Shown here: positions 29,323 to 36,601 of the stretch, one piece after another
Layout: every line of letters begins with the position of its first letter
Position numbering within the stretch: the first letter of the stretch is position 1
Source: a virus
DNA length: 39,465 nucleotides
Strand: one strand, 5' to 3'
Virus record (IMG/VR): IMGVR_UViG_3300047326_000025
Coordinates: 1 to 39,465 of that record
Program-made: the position numbers and the translations under genes
Notes under the pieces: model-generated
The model's input: only the letters and a program-made list of their open reading frames with translations
Told to the model about the DNA's origin: nothing
Databases searched by the model: none

Positions 29323-31138
29323 GTTTCTCCTCCTCACCCTCGGACCAATGCTTCCCGGCTTTCAGCCCCACGGCCAACGGCACAGTCAACTTGATTCCGT
29401 ACAACTTCTCTAACATTTCGTATATCCACACAGTAAAAACGTCCACCACTATCGAGTTGTATTCAGATAGACGATTACTAGACACTTCGCTCACGATGCT
29501 ATCATGAATCGTATTCCGTACCACGCAAGCGTCACCAAGAGCGCCACTACGATGCCAAATCGCGGCCAAGCAAAGCGGGATGATGTCGCCGGTAGCGAGC
29601 TGCTGTATCGGGTAGTTATATATCTTGGTGGTGCCGGTAACGTATCCAGACTGCGTGATTTTGGCATCTGGGAAATAGAAGCGGTATCCGGTTTCTGTGG
29701 TGATAAATTTATCGCGTGCAGCGCTGAACGCCCAGCTAGATTGAGTTGCAGATACGCCAGAGTATCGCTCAACGAAGTACTTAATATATCGACGCTCCCT
29801 AGGCGTTCCGGATTTTCCTCCGAATAGCGGCCTAAACGTTCTAGCTTTCCCATCTTGGCGTGAACCGCCGTGATAGTCGGCGGATACCTGGTGGACGTCC
29901 AGCCTGCTAAGAATGTCTGCAAGTCCTTGGCGGTCCCGTCCCAGGTGCACAGAAATTCGGAACTCGAGCTGCCCGCCATCGCTTTCGCTAATGACGCTGC
30001 CCTCTGACCCAGCAAGAAATAGCCGCTTGAAGGCTCTCTCGATGTTTTGCCCTTGGAGTCCGCCGCGCCGCCCTGTACTGGATAGACGATCCGTATCGGT
30101 GTTGGCTTGGTTGAAGGTGAAATACATTCGCGGGTCATTCGGGTGCTCCTTGCATATAGCCATCATCTTGGTCAAGTTCTGCAGCGGCGTCTTGAGCTTC
30201 ACCAGCTCCTTAGCCACCTTCAAAAACTCTTTCTGCTCCTCCGTCTGCGCCTCGAGCTTCGCTAACGTGTGCTTATCGGTTTTGGGACTGCCGGCGCCGG
30301 TCTTTTCGACGTTACCCCGATGGTCGGTAAGCTCCGAGAATCTAAGGGTTCCATATATAAATTCCGCAAGTTGTTTCGGAGACTTCGGATTGATCCCGCC
30401 GGTAAGTCTGTAAAACTCCTTCTCCAAGGATGCGTACTTTTCCGCGTATTCTGCATAAGTCTCCGCGACCCGTTCAGGGTCTAGTGTCATTCCGTTGAAT
30501 TCAATGTCCGCGAGCGCTGGTGTAACAAGGTTCCGGCAGTAAAAGACCGGTAACAGGTCCAGCGCTGCCAATTCTTTGCGCTGTTCCAAGAATATACTTT
30601 CTGATAGCGCAACATCTTGCGCGCAGTATTCCAGTAGACTTGCATGTGGTATTTGTGAAGGACAGACCCCAGCTTTGATACAAGAGCTGACGAACGATGC
30701 TTTCGCACCCAGGCCACGCCGCTCGGCTGTGGCGGCGAGCGATAGTTCCACCTTACGATTACCGGCAAGTACCTTCTCCCCTATCATCGTGCAAGCTGGC
30801 AACACTCGTCGTAGGTCAAGCCCACATCGCTTGAGCCATCCGAGCTCAAATTTAGTGTTGTGGGCCACGAGATAATCAGCTTGGTAAATGTGCTCAATAA
30901 GAGACTGCTGGTTGAATTCATCTCCCCACTGATAATGATCCCGCCCACTTCCGCGAGATGGATGATTTTTGCCGAGACGCCAACAGGCAAGCAAGAGATG
31001 ATTTGCTGCAAGAGCTGATCCGTGTTCTGTATTGGTAGTCTCAACGTCAAGGACCACGTAGTTATCTCGGAGGTAGACGGCAGGGTCCGGGTTTCGGATG
31101 AACTCGGGGAGTTGTTCATACACCGGCCCACCCCGCAT
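29294..31138 (-). CDS. DNA polymerase, family A, with 3'-5' exonuclease
   Basis: The product has 614 residues. The exonuclease domain is complete: DVETT (Asp31, Glu33), HNTKFELGW and YCAQD. The polymerase domain has TDTDRLSSTG, motif A DGGQLEFR (Asp387), motif B with Arg427, Lys431, Phe435 and Phe439 (KARTFRPLFG), and motif C HDS (545-547). Phe439 replaces the usual Tyr and Ser the usual Glu of HDE; both occur in phage enzymes. It has no 5' nuclease domain, supplied by the separate gene at 26279. The start may be ATG 31138 or GTG 31123. Confidence 0.92.
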   Translation of the reverse strand: MRGGPVYEQLPEFIRNPDPAVYLRDNYVVLDVETTNTEHGSALAANHLLLACWRLGKNHPSRGSGRDHYQWGDEFNQQSLIEHIYQADYLVAHNTKFELGWLKRCGLDLRRVLPACTMIGEKVLAGNRKVELSLAATAERRGLGAKASFVSSCIKAGVCPSQIPHASLLEYCAQDVALSESIFLEQRKELAALDLLPVFYCRNLVTPALADIEFNGMTLDPERVAETYAEYAEKYASLEKEFYRLTGGINPKSPKQLAEFIYGTLRFSELTDHRGNVEKTGAGSPKTDKHTLAKLEAQTEEQKEFLKVAKELVKLKTPLQNLTKMMAICKEHPNDPRMYFTFNQANTDTDRLSSTGRRGGLQGQNIERAFKRLFLAGSEGSVISESDGGQLEFRISVHLGRDRQGLADILSRLDVHQVSADYHGGSRQDGKARTFRPLFGGKSGTPRERRYIKYFVERYSGVSATQSSWAFSAARDKFITTETGYRFYFPDAKITQSGYVTGTTKIYNYPIQQLATGDIIPLCLAAIWHRSGALGDACVVRNTIHDSIVSEVSSNRLSEYNSIVVDVFTVWIYEMLEKLYGIKLTVPLAVGLKAGKHWSEGEEEKHEAQAFFDM

Positions 31139-31355
31139 AAAGCTTGTCCAACCCCGCGTCCGGCTCTGCTACCAGCGGCGGCCAGAACCACCGCACCCCC
31201 AGCTCGCAGTGGCTCGCAAAGCGGGTATCACCGCCGGGGGATATGATCAGAAGCGACACCCACGTGTCGTCGTGAACTCGTGTAATTATGGCCGCGGATG
31301 GCTCGTCCGACGGTTGGTGCTTGTAGTGGACGATTCGTCCAACGGTAGGCCTCAT
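31116..31355 (-). CDS. Small conserved-looking hypothetical protein between helicase and polymerase
   Basis: The product has 79 residues. The ATG at 31355 overlaps the helicase stop (TAATG), and its end overlaps the polymerase start. MRPTVGRIVHYKHQ, PSAAIITRVHDD and a Trp-rich end (GVRWFWPP) resemble a short beta-barrel protein that recurs in phages with this N-terminal RPTVGRIVHY pattern. The function is unknown. Confidence 0.65.
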   Translation of the reverse strand: MRPTVGRIVHYKHQPSDEPSAAIITRVHDDTWVSLLIISPGGDTRFASHCELGVRWFWPPLVAEPDAGLDKLYAGWAGV

Positions 31356-32572
31356 TATTCGACCACTCCTGTCTGAAAATTGCACGCGACGGTAAAGCGG
31401 TCGTGTAAACCACTGAGTTTGTTCTTCGGGAGACTCACGCCGAGAAGGCCGTTAGCCTTCATGGGTTCGTCGCACCCTAAGCCGATCATCAGATCGGCAG
31501 AAGCAGGGAGGCCGGTCTTGGAACTGTCTACATCTCCCATCTCTAGGTATACCTTTCCATCGGCCGAGTTTCCGGCTTGCGTGATGGACACGACGAGTAC
31601 GTTGTACTCTTTGGCTATCGAGCGGGCTTCAATGCCCGCGGCCTCGAGCTCCGCCGTCCTAGACTCGGATGACAAGCGCATGTTGCGTATCTGGTCCAAG
31701 ATCACGACGGAAAAGGAACCGGATTCCAAGGAGCGGCGGACGTCTCCGAAGCTTGTGGCTTCGGCGAGATGCACTCGCCCAATATTCGCTCGAGCCAGCG
31801 CCGCGGACACGTCTGCCCGGTTATCTCTAACAAAAGCCTTTCCAACTTTGAGTAATCGACCGTATATCCTGTCCCGGTAATCTGCGGCGGGCTCTTCGTT
31901 TCCGACGTAAAGGACGTTGAGTCCTTGGTGGAGAAATCCGGCGGTGAGATTGATAGAGAAGAGGGTCTTCCCAGTCTCAGGGCGAGCGAAGACAAGGACG
32001 TGATGGCCTCTAAGAGCGCCTCCCTCAAGTCTGTCGTTGAGGACCCTTGGCCACAGTTTGATGAACTCATTATCGTTGCCTTCCTCTTGTAAGCCTTCCA
32101 AGTACTCCGGGGACAATACGTCTAGTAGACTGCTGGGCTCTTTGGTCTCTACGCGGCTCTCGCCGCTTTCTTCCCGCTCTTTCCAGAGCCGTTGCTTTTC
32201 TTCTTCCGGGGCGCCGTTCGCGAGGGCGAGCGAGAGCTTTGCATCCACGCTTGCGCGATGAACTTCTCGGATGCTTCGCTCGACATTGGCGACGGAAACG
32301 TCTTGAGGAAGACCGTGCAAATATTCTCTAATAGGGCCGGCATGCTTGTCATTGGTGAGCCGTCCAAGCAACCTTGCCTCGACATGATCTCGGCTACACT
32401 CGCCGATGTCCGGATCAACGTTTCGATATTCCGCGACAGCTCCGTAGACAGTACGGCCAAGCGGGCTGAAATCTCCTGGTTCTCCGATGCGCTCGAATAG
32501 GTCATATGCATCCTTCGACTGTAGTACCGCCGCTAATATCTCTTTCTCGAGCCGTGAAGTCGTATTCTCCAT
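31355..32572 (-). CDS. Replicative DNA helicase (DnaB/RecA-type)
   Basis: The product has 405 residues. An N-terminal helical domain resembles the DnaB primase-interacting domain. The RecA-like core has Walker A ARPETGKT (196-203, first Gly replaced by Ala), a VLYVGNEEP block, Walker B VVILDQ (289-294), and SITQAGNSADG. It would unwind DNA ahead of the phage polymerase. It lies just after the primase gene and overlaps its end by 71 bases. The substituted first Walker A residue is noted but common among DnaB relatives. Confidence 0.85.
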   Translation of the reverse strand: MENTTSRLEKEILAAVLQSKDAYDLFERIGEPGDFSPLGRTVYGAVAEYRNVDPDIGECSRDHVEARLLGRLTNDKHAGPIREYLHGLPQDVSVANVERSIREVHRASVDAKLSLALANGAPEEEKQRLWKEREESGESRVETKEPSSLLDVLSPEYLEGLQEEGNDNEFIKLWPRVLNDRLEGGALRGHHVLVFARPETGKTLFSINLTAGFLHQGLNVLYVGNEEPAADYRDRIYGRLLKVGKAFVRDNRADVSAALARANIGRVHLAEATSFGDVRRSLESGSFSVVILDQIRNMRLSSESRTAELEAAGIEARSIAKEYNVLVVSITQAGNSADGKVYLEMGDVDSSKTGLPASADLMIGLGCDEPMKANGLLGVSLPKNKLSGLHDRFTVACNFQTGVVE

Positions 32573-33284
32573 CTATCCCCCGCTTGATCCGCTCCACCGT
32601 CTCGTACTTCAAATCCCGCAACAAAGACCAGGCGTACAGCCCCAGCGGGAATTGCTCGCGATACTTGCTCAGATACAATAACGTGCGCGTGTACGCATCC
32701 CGGTCAAGTGCAACGAACGTTGGGCAGTTCCACGCCGTGGCTACTTGCGTGATCTCGTTAACACTGTCTTGTGTTAAATTAGTCCCAAGCAACGCAACGC
32801 CAGTTGCGCCGGCCTCGCGTACCTTCTCAGCCGAGAACCAGTCCTCTACCAGCACAATTGCCGGCGGGTAGAACTTCATCGTCCAATGGATGAACGGTTG
32901 GTCCGGCTTCTCGTTGTACGTAAGCGACTTGGGAGTCGCGCCGGACAAGCTGTACGCGATGTGCCCCCGGCGTTGGTGCGCCGGGCCGTCAATCCCTAAG
33001 ATGAACCTGTCGTCAATCTCGTTGTATCCCTCGACCGTCCCAGGGGGGAGCCCGAAGCGGTCGTAGATCGCCGCATCTTGCTCCGCAGTCGGTTGCTTAT
33101 ACGGCCGCGTGTAGTACCGCGGCGTACGCTCGCGCTTGATGTCGGCCGCTACCATGAGGCCGCCAAGCGGCCCCACGTGGCCGCAAGAGGCGCGGTAGCA
33201 CCGGCCCATAGGGTCGCCGTGCGACCCGAACCACGTGTACCACGATTCCCCGTGGCCGCACTTCGGGCATTCGTTGACGGTCAA
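32502..33284 (-). CDS. DNA primase (zinc-binding and TOPRIM domains)
   Basis: The product has 260 residues from TTG at 33284. That start is supported by GGAGG 4 nt upstream and by sharing TTGA with the previous stop. The N-terminal zinc ribbon has Cys6, Cys9, Cys29 and Cys34. The TOPRIM part has Glu147 (VLVEDWFSAEKV) and the DxD pair Asp194 and Asp196 (ALDRDAY). It makes RNA primers and would work with the helicase next to it, the two activities that T7 gp4 fuses into one protein. Confidence 0.85.
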   Translation of the reverse strand: MTVNECPKCGHGESWYTWFGSHGDPMGRCYRASCGHVGPLGGLMVAADIKRERTPRYYTRPYKQPTAEQDAAIYDRFGLPPGTVEGYNEIDDRFILGIDGPAHQRRGHIAYSLSGATPKSLTYNEKPDQPFIHWTMKFYPPAIVLVEDWFSAEKVREAGATGVALLGTNLTQDSVNEITQVATAWNCPTFVALDRDAYTRTLLYLSKYREQFPLGLYAWSLLRDLKYETVERIKRGIDGEYDFTARERDISGGTTVEGCI

Positions 33285-33448
33285 GCGGCCTCCGGGGCAT
33301 CGCCCCAACGGTCTGATATATCAACGTTGAAATCGAGTTCCATATCGGACGGCAAGTCGTCATAATCGCCGCCCTCGGCGATGTCGTCCGGGTGAGCGGG
33401 GGGAGCGTATGGGCGTCTATCACTGTGCGGAAAGTGTGCAACACTCAT
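33281..33448 (-). CDS. Small acidic hypothetical protein before primase
   Basis: The product has 55 residues, proline-rich at first (DRRPYAPPAHPDD) then very acidic (GGDYDDLPSDMELDFNVDIS), predicted mostly disordered. ATG at 33448 with AGAGG about 10 nt upstream. Its last codons contain the primase ribosome binding site, and its TGA overlaps the primase TTG. No family is recognised. Confidence 0.55.
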   Translation of the reverse strand: MSVAHFPHSDRRPYAPPAHPDDIAEGGDYDDLPSDMELDFNVDISDRWGDAPEAA

Positions 33449-33660
33449 GTGTGAATTACCTCTTTATACCTTGTCGAATATGTATTCATCTACTTTACGA
33501 TAATGCAAAAAAGCCTATGATTTAGCCGAAAAGTGACCAGGGCGCGCTTAGCACAGTGGCAGTGCACCACCTTGACATGGTAGCGCAAACACTAGAAAAC
33601 AAGGCATTTCCTGACTGTGTGTGCATATATTGTGCTCGAGTAAAGCGGACGTATAGAACA
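33449..33660. other. Intergenic stretch around the tRNA-Val fragment
   Basis: This 212-bp gap is the longest within the leftward gene set. Apart from the tRNA fragment it is AT-rich and contains GGACGTATAGAAC (33648-33660), a half-site like the operators elsewhere. I see no further gene. Confidence 0.4.
33541..33590 (+). other. attP: tRNA-Val(GAC) 5' half, candidate attP core
   Basis: The acceptor 5' strand GCGCGCT is followed by TA, a perfect D-arm (GCAC, loop AGTGGCA, GTGC) and an anticodon arm CCACC, loop TTGACAT, GGTAG, giving anticodon GAC. The CACCACCTTGACATGG stretch is typical of bacterial tRNA-Val. After that there is no T-arm or 3' end; AGCGC follows at once. It is on the strand opposite to neighbouring genes and about 0.9 kb from the integrase, as expected for an attachment site derived from a host tRNA. 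Confidence 0.55.
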
Positions 33661-33933
33661 CTAACTGCCGAGTGCGCGCTTCGCGAGCGACTTACAGAGG
33701 AATGGATCGCGCGCGATCTCATGTGATGGGACAGTGGCAATCTCTGCCAGAGCATTGCCTAGGCGCAAGTTCTCGTCGCCGTACTCGTTAAGTCGATCTC
33801 CCCACGTCTTTGCCATGCCTACGAGCCATTCATTCTTTTGCTCAAGCTCATCTGCGCGCCGCGCCCACTCCGTCAACCGGGAGCCGTATGCGTCATCATC
33901 TATGCTGTCGGCTATTTCTTCGGAGAGCTTCAT
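33661..33933 (-). CDS. Small helical hypothetical protein
   Basis: The product has 90 residues, acidic and helical with a coiled-coil look (LTEWARRADELEQKNEWLVG). Its ATG overlaps the SLOG gene stop by 4 bases. It is the last gene before the tRNA-fragment gap. No family is recognised. Confidence 0.6.
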   Translation of the reverse strand: MKLSEEIADSIDDDAYGSRLTEWARRADELEQKNEWLVGMAKTWGDRLNEYGDENLRLGNALAEIATVPSHEIARDPFLCKSLAKRALGS

Positions 33934-34298
33934 GACTGCTCAATTCCCTTTTGAGGCACCGATATCACGCGCACCTTCGCTGCCCTGGCTCTCCGCACCA
34001 TGTCGGCTGTCCCCGTGCCTCCAGGAAAAGCAATTACCAGATGGGGCTTACCCTCATCGAGCATTATCTGGTTGCGAATCGGACCGGCCGCGCGACCGTG
34101 CTTATTCCAGTCGGCGCGCACCCCTAATTGCGGTACATGGCAATCGTGCGCCCACGCAGCAGCCAAGCTGTCAGCACCGCGCGCAGCACCGTGAATAAGC
34201 AGCTCAATGTCGTACTGACGCAGGGTGTCGGCCATTAAAGCCGCGTCCGCGAAATCGCGTCCTCCACAAACTAGCACTCTCATTCTTCGTCCGGTCAT
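33930..34298 (-). CDS. SLOG-family (YspA-like) Rossmann protein
   Basis: The product has 122 residues. MRVLVCGGRDFAD, LLIHGAARGADSLAAAWA and ADWNKHGRAAGPIRNQIM, then VIAFPGGTGTADMVRRAR, match the YspA/cpYpsA branch of SLOG proteins, which bind nucleotides or nucleotide-derived ligands. The ATG at 34298 overlaps the preceding TGA (TGATG); other ATGs at 34313 and 34283 are possible. The family is common in phages, where a role in sensing or modifying nucleotides is suspected but unproven. Confidence 0.75.
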   Translation of the reverse strand: MTGRRMRVLVCGGRDFADAALMADTLRQYDIELLIHGAARGADSLAAAWAHDCHVPQLGVRADWNKHGRAAGPIRNQIMLDEGKPHLVIAFPGGTGTADMVRRARAAKVRVISVPQKGIEQS

Positions 34299-34411
34299 CA
34301 GGCTGATCCGCAACGGCCGGCGCCCGCGTCCGCGCCTCTTCGATGCGCTCTTTCGCGCAGCCGCTCAAGCTCTCGTACAAGACCGCCTAGCGGCATGTGG
34401 GGGATGTCCAT
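34298..34411 (-). CDS. Possible 37-residue basic protein
   Basis: MDIPHMPLGGLVRELERLRE, then Arg/Gly/Ala-rich. GGGAG lies about 10 nt upstream of ATG 34411, and the stop overlaps the SLOG start (TGATG). It sits just downstream of a promoter. Could be a true leader gene or chance. Confidence 0.4.
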   Translation of the reverse strand: MDIPHMPLGGLVRELERLRERAHRRGADAGAGRCGSA

Positions 34412-34458
34412 TTTCGCTTCGCTCCCGTCGCTCCTTTACGAAGCGACTACTCGTTTAC

Positions 34459-34488
34459 ATCCTACAGTAGTCGTATACTTAACTTCAA
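34459..34488 (-). promoter_or_regulatory. Leftward promoter after the integrase gene
   Basis: On the minus strand TTGAAG (34483-34488) and TAGGAT (34459-34464) are 18 bp apart, preceded by TTTTCCC. The spacer contains AGTATACGACTAC, resembling the spacer of the promoter at 28862. It would drive the SLOG and nearby genes independently of the integrase. Confidence 0.6.
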
Positions 34489-34501
34489 GGGAAAACGAAA
34501 T

Positions 34502-35455
34502 TTATTTCGTCTCCACTAGGTTGATATGATCCGCGTACTTCTCGAGATGCTCCGTCGATAGATGCGCGTAGTTCTCGAGCATCCGGGTGGAGGCCCATCC
34601 GCCCATCTGGGCAAGCACCCTGTCAGGTGTCCCCGCTTGCGTGTGCAAGCTAGCCCACGTGTGCCGCAAGTCGTGCCACCGGATATCAGGGAATCCCGCA
34701 GCATCTCGCGCTTTCTCCCACCAATGCCGCACGCGAATGTCTTGCGAGAACACGTATGCAGAATTCGATGTTTCGCGGCGCTTTTTGAGTACAGTTTGTG
34801 CTTTCGCGGACAAAGGCACGGTATATGTGCGCCCAGTCTTAGTCTCGATGGCCGGCACAATAGCAACGTTGCCGCGGATCCACGACCACTTGAGCCCTTT
34901 GACATTAGATGCACGCATTCCGGTTTGCACTGCAATAATTGCCATGTCCGCCACATCGGGCGGAAGATGCGGGAGTATTGTGTTTAACTGCTCGAGCGTG
35001 AGCCATTTTGGCTCCCGTTTGGGGAGCTTGTAGGCTTCGACCAGGGGGGCTTTGGCCCCTAGCGCCTTTCTGAGCACAGCCCGCACAGTATTCAGGTGTC
35101 TATTCGCCGTAGAGGCGCTACAACTGGCCTTCACCGTCTTGGCGTACTGAGAGACTACCTCCGCCGTGATCTCGTCCACGGCCTCTATATCGCGTCTCGC
35201 AAGGAGATCGCCAAACCGGGCGAGAATCATCTTATCTTGGGCGCGTGACGCCGTGCCTTCCTTGGCCTCCAACCACTCCGTGACTACATCGTCCCACTGC
35301 TTACGCGCGTCCCCGAGCTCGTCACGGCGCCAGCGCGCCGTTAGCGCTTTCCTGGCGAACTCTTCTGCCAGCTTGCGGTTAACCGTCTTTGTAGACTGGC
35401 GGGTTTTAGTGCAATACCAGTACGGAGACCCGGGACGTTTGTAAAGCAAACTCAC
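34502..35455 (-). CDS. int: Integrase, tyrosine recombinase
   Basis: The product has about 317 residues. An N-terminal arm- and core-binding region (residues 1-150) precedes the catalytic domain with Arg in TGMRASNVKGL, HDLRHTWA (His-x-x-Arg) and the nucleophile Tyr in MLENYAHLS, all in the usual order. It catalyses site-specific integration and excision between attP and the host site. GTG at 35455 shares bases with the TGA of the excisionase-like gene (GTGA); GTG at 35461 is also possible. The tRNA-Val fragment nearby is the likely attP. Confidence 0.92.
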   Translation of the reverse strand: MSLLYKRPGSPYWYCTKTRQSTKTVNRKLAEEFARKALTARWRRDELGDARKQWDDVVTEWLEAKEGTASRAQDKMILARFGDLLARRDIEAVDEITAEVVSQYAKTVKASCSASTANRHLNTVRAVLRKALGAKAPLVEAYKLPKREPKWLTLEQLNTILPHLPPDVADMAIIAVQTGMRASNVKGLKWSWIRGNVAIVPAIETKTGRTYTVPLSAKAQTVLKKRRETSNSAYVFSQDIRVRHWWEKARDAAGFPDIRWHDLRHTWASLHTQAGTPDRVLAQMGGWASTRMLENYAHLSTEHLEKYADHINLVETK

Positions 35456-35637
35456 TTGCACTTTCTCCCTCGTTGTACGAACGCAACAACGTCACTTGCT
35501 TTAAAGCGGCGGTGCCCGCCTGGCGTTGTAGTCGAAGGCAAGTATCCCTTCGCCGCCCACATCCGCACAGTAACTGGCTTCACCAACAACCGTCTAGCGA
35601 CTTGCCCCGGAGTCAAATACTCCTCGTCGGTGCTCAC
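35452..35637 (-). CDS. Excisionase-like helix-turn-helix protein (MerR-type)
   Basis: The product has 61 residues. YLTPGQVARRLLVKPVTVRM, WAAKGYLPST, and TPGGHRRFKASDVVAFVQR form a winged helix-turn-helix of the excisionase/MerR DNA-binding family. GTG at 35637 overlaps the preceding TGA. Adjacent to and overlapping the integrase gene, it probably biases recombination toward excision and may regulate the region. Confidence 0.8.
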   Translation of the reverse strand: MSTDEEYLTPGQVARRLLVKPVTVRMWAAKGYLPSTTTPGGHRRFKASDVVAFVQRGRKCK

Positions 35638-35795
35638 GCACGCACCAACCGCAAAAACTCCATCACTTCGTGATGCAAATCAAGGCGTTTGCCGTCGTCA
35701 ATCTCGTACTGCCGGCATATGCGCTCGAATGCTTCAGCTAATGTTATCCCAACAGCTTCTTTGGTCTCTATGACGGATCTCACCATCTCCGGCAT
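35634..35795 (-). CDS. Very small hypothetical protein before the excisionase
   Basis: The product has 53 residues, predicted helical (GITLAEAFERICRQYEIDDG, then LHHEVMEFLRLVRA). Its TGA overlaps the next GTG. It follows the 75-residue gene by 14 bases. Operon packing supports expression; no family is recognised. Confidence 0.5.
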   Translation of the reverse strand: MPEMVRSVIETKEAVGITLAEAFERICRQYEIDDGKRLDLHHEVMEFLRLVRA

Positions 35796-35809
35796 AGTGT
35801 AGGGAGACC

Positions 35810-36037
35810 TCACGCCCCCTTCGGGGCGGTTTCTTTAAGCATCTTGTCTATCTGCTTGACTAGGGCCTTATGGCCGTGGGCCTCGAGGATAACTCGACAG
35901 TCACCTACCAGATCACGCCACAATTGCTGATATCCCTCAAGATACTCAATTCTAGCAATAGAGAACCGCAGCGCACCAATATTCTCCATGAGAGAGTCTT
36001 GGCGCTTACGCAGCTCCTCCCCTGAGATCATGTTCAT
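35810..36037 (-). CDS. Small helical hypothetical protein
   Basis: From ATG 36037, which overlaps the upstream TGA (TGATG), the product has 75 residues. It is helical throughout (EELRKRQDSLMENIGALRFS, then LVGDCRVILEAHGHKALVKQ). A farther ATG at 36142 has AAGGAG 8 nt upstream and would add 35 polar residues overlapping the previous gene. No family is recognised. Confidence 0.55.
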   Translation of the reverse strand: MNMISGEELRKRQDSLMENIGALRFSIARIEYLEGYQQLWRDLVGDCRVILEAHGHKALVKQIDKMLKETAPKGA

Positions 36038-36384
36038 CACTTCGGCTGCATTGTCCGAGACTTGACCAGGTTTTTGTTGTTTTCCTCCTTGTACGTCTTG
36101 CCGTACATTCGAGCGGTCGGCACTCTTTCCATTAATTGCCATTCGCCATACTCCTTCTTGTCGTCCGAATAACGTGTATAGGCGTAGAACGCTCGACACG
36201 CAAGCACCTCGCTCGCACATCTGCGAAAGAACTCGCACGGCGTTCCGTCGCCGCGATCTACGCACGGGGGTTTGGGTTGACTCGCCACCGCGCAAGCGAG
36301 GCGTGCTCCCCTTGTGTTCCGTTGGATTAGGTCGGCAACGTCTAGTTCAAGCCCTTCAAACTTAATGTCTTCTTCCCTTGACAT
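36037..36384 (-). CDS. Small cysteine-rich hypothetical protein
   Basis: The product has 115 residues. ATG at 36384 (MSREEDIKFEGLELDVADLI) is 2 bases after the previous stop and is preferred to in-frame upstream codons. Residues about 45-66 contain four cysteines (CVDRGDGTPCEFFRRC, later LACRAF) that could bind zinc. The C-terminus is polar. No family is recognised. Confidence 0.55.
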   Translation of the reverse strand: MSREEDIKFEGLELDVADLIQRNTRGARLACAVASQPKPPCVDRGDGTPCEFFRRCASEVLACRAFYAYTRYSDDKKEYGEWQLMERVPTARMYGKTYKEENNKNLVKSRTMQPK

Positions 36385-36386
36385 GA

Positions 36387-36599
36387 TTACGCTACTTCTA
36401 CGTTGTCGTCTAATAGGCGGGTGTGTCTTGACTGTTCCAGTCGCGCGGTGTGCTCGAGGCAACGCTGTCCCGTAGGCGTAACGGTCTCAACGCTAACATC
36501 GCGTCCGAACTCCAAGCAAAGCCACTCGGCGCGGGCTATCGCTTGTGCGCGTTGGTCAAAACCGTACCGTCTACCGTTTACGTAAAATCCGGGGCGCAT
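36387..36599 (-). CDS. Small hypothetical protein
   Basis: The product has 70 residues. ATG at 36599 lies 2 bases after the stop of the repeat protein; upstream in-frame codons are only the repeat read in another frame. MRPGFYVNGRRYGFDQRAQA and VETVTPTGQRCLEHTARLEQ look like a compact alpha/beta protein. No family is recognised. Confidence 0.55.
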   Translation of the reverse strand: MRPGFYVNGRRYGFDQRAQAIARAEWLCLEFGRDVSVETVTPTGQRCLEHTARLEQSRHTRLLDDNVEVA

Positions 36600-36601
36600 G
36601 A

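Noticed and set aside
29491-30138. 215-codon open frame inside the polymerase gene
   Set aside because: It lies out of frame within the polymerase coding sequence, which has all catalytic motifs; Ser/Leu-rich shadow composition.
33097-33444. 115-codon minus-strand open frame over the primase start
   Set aside because: Arg/Pro-rich shadow overlapping both the 55-residue acidic gene and the primase, whose junction has a clear ribosome binding site.
35813-35834. Plus-strand terminator at the end of the 75-residue leftward gene
   Set aside because: The GCCCC/GGGGC hairpin with a weak T-run faces no plus-strand gene and is explained by Pro-Lys-Gly codons of the leftward gene.
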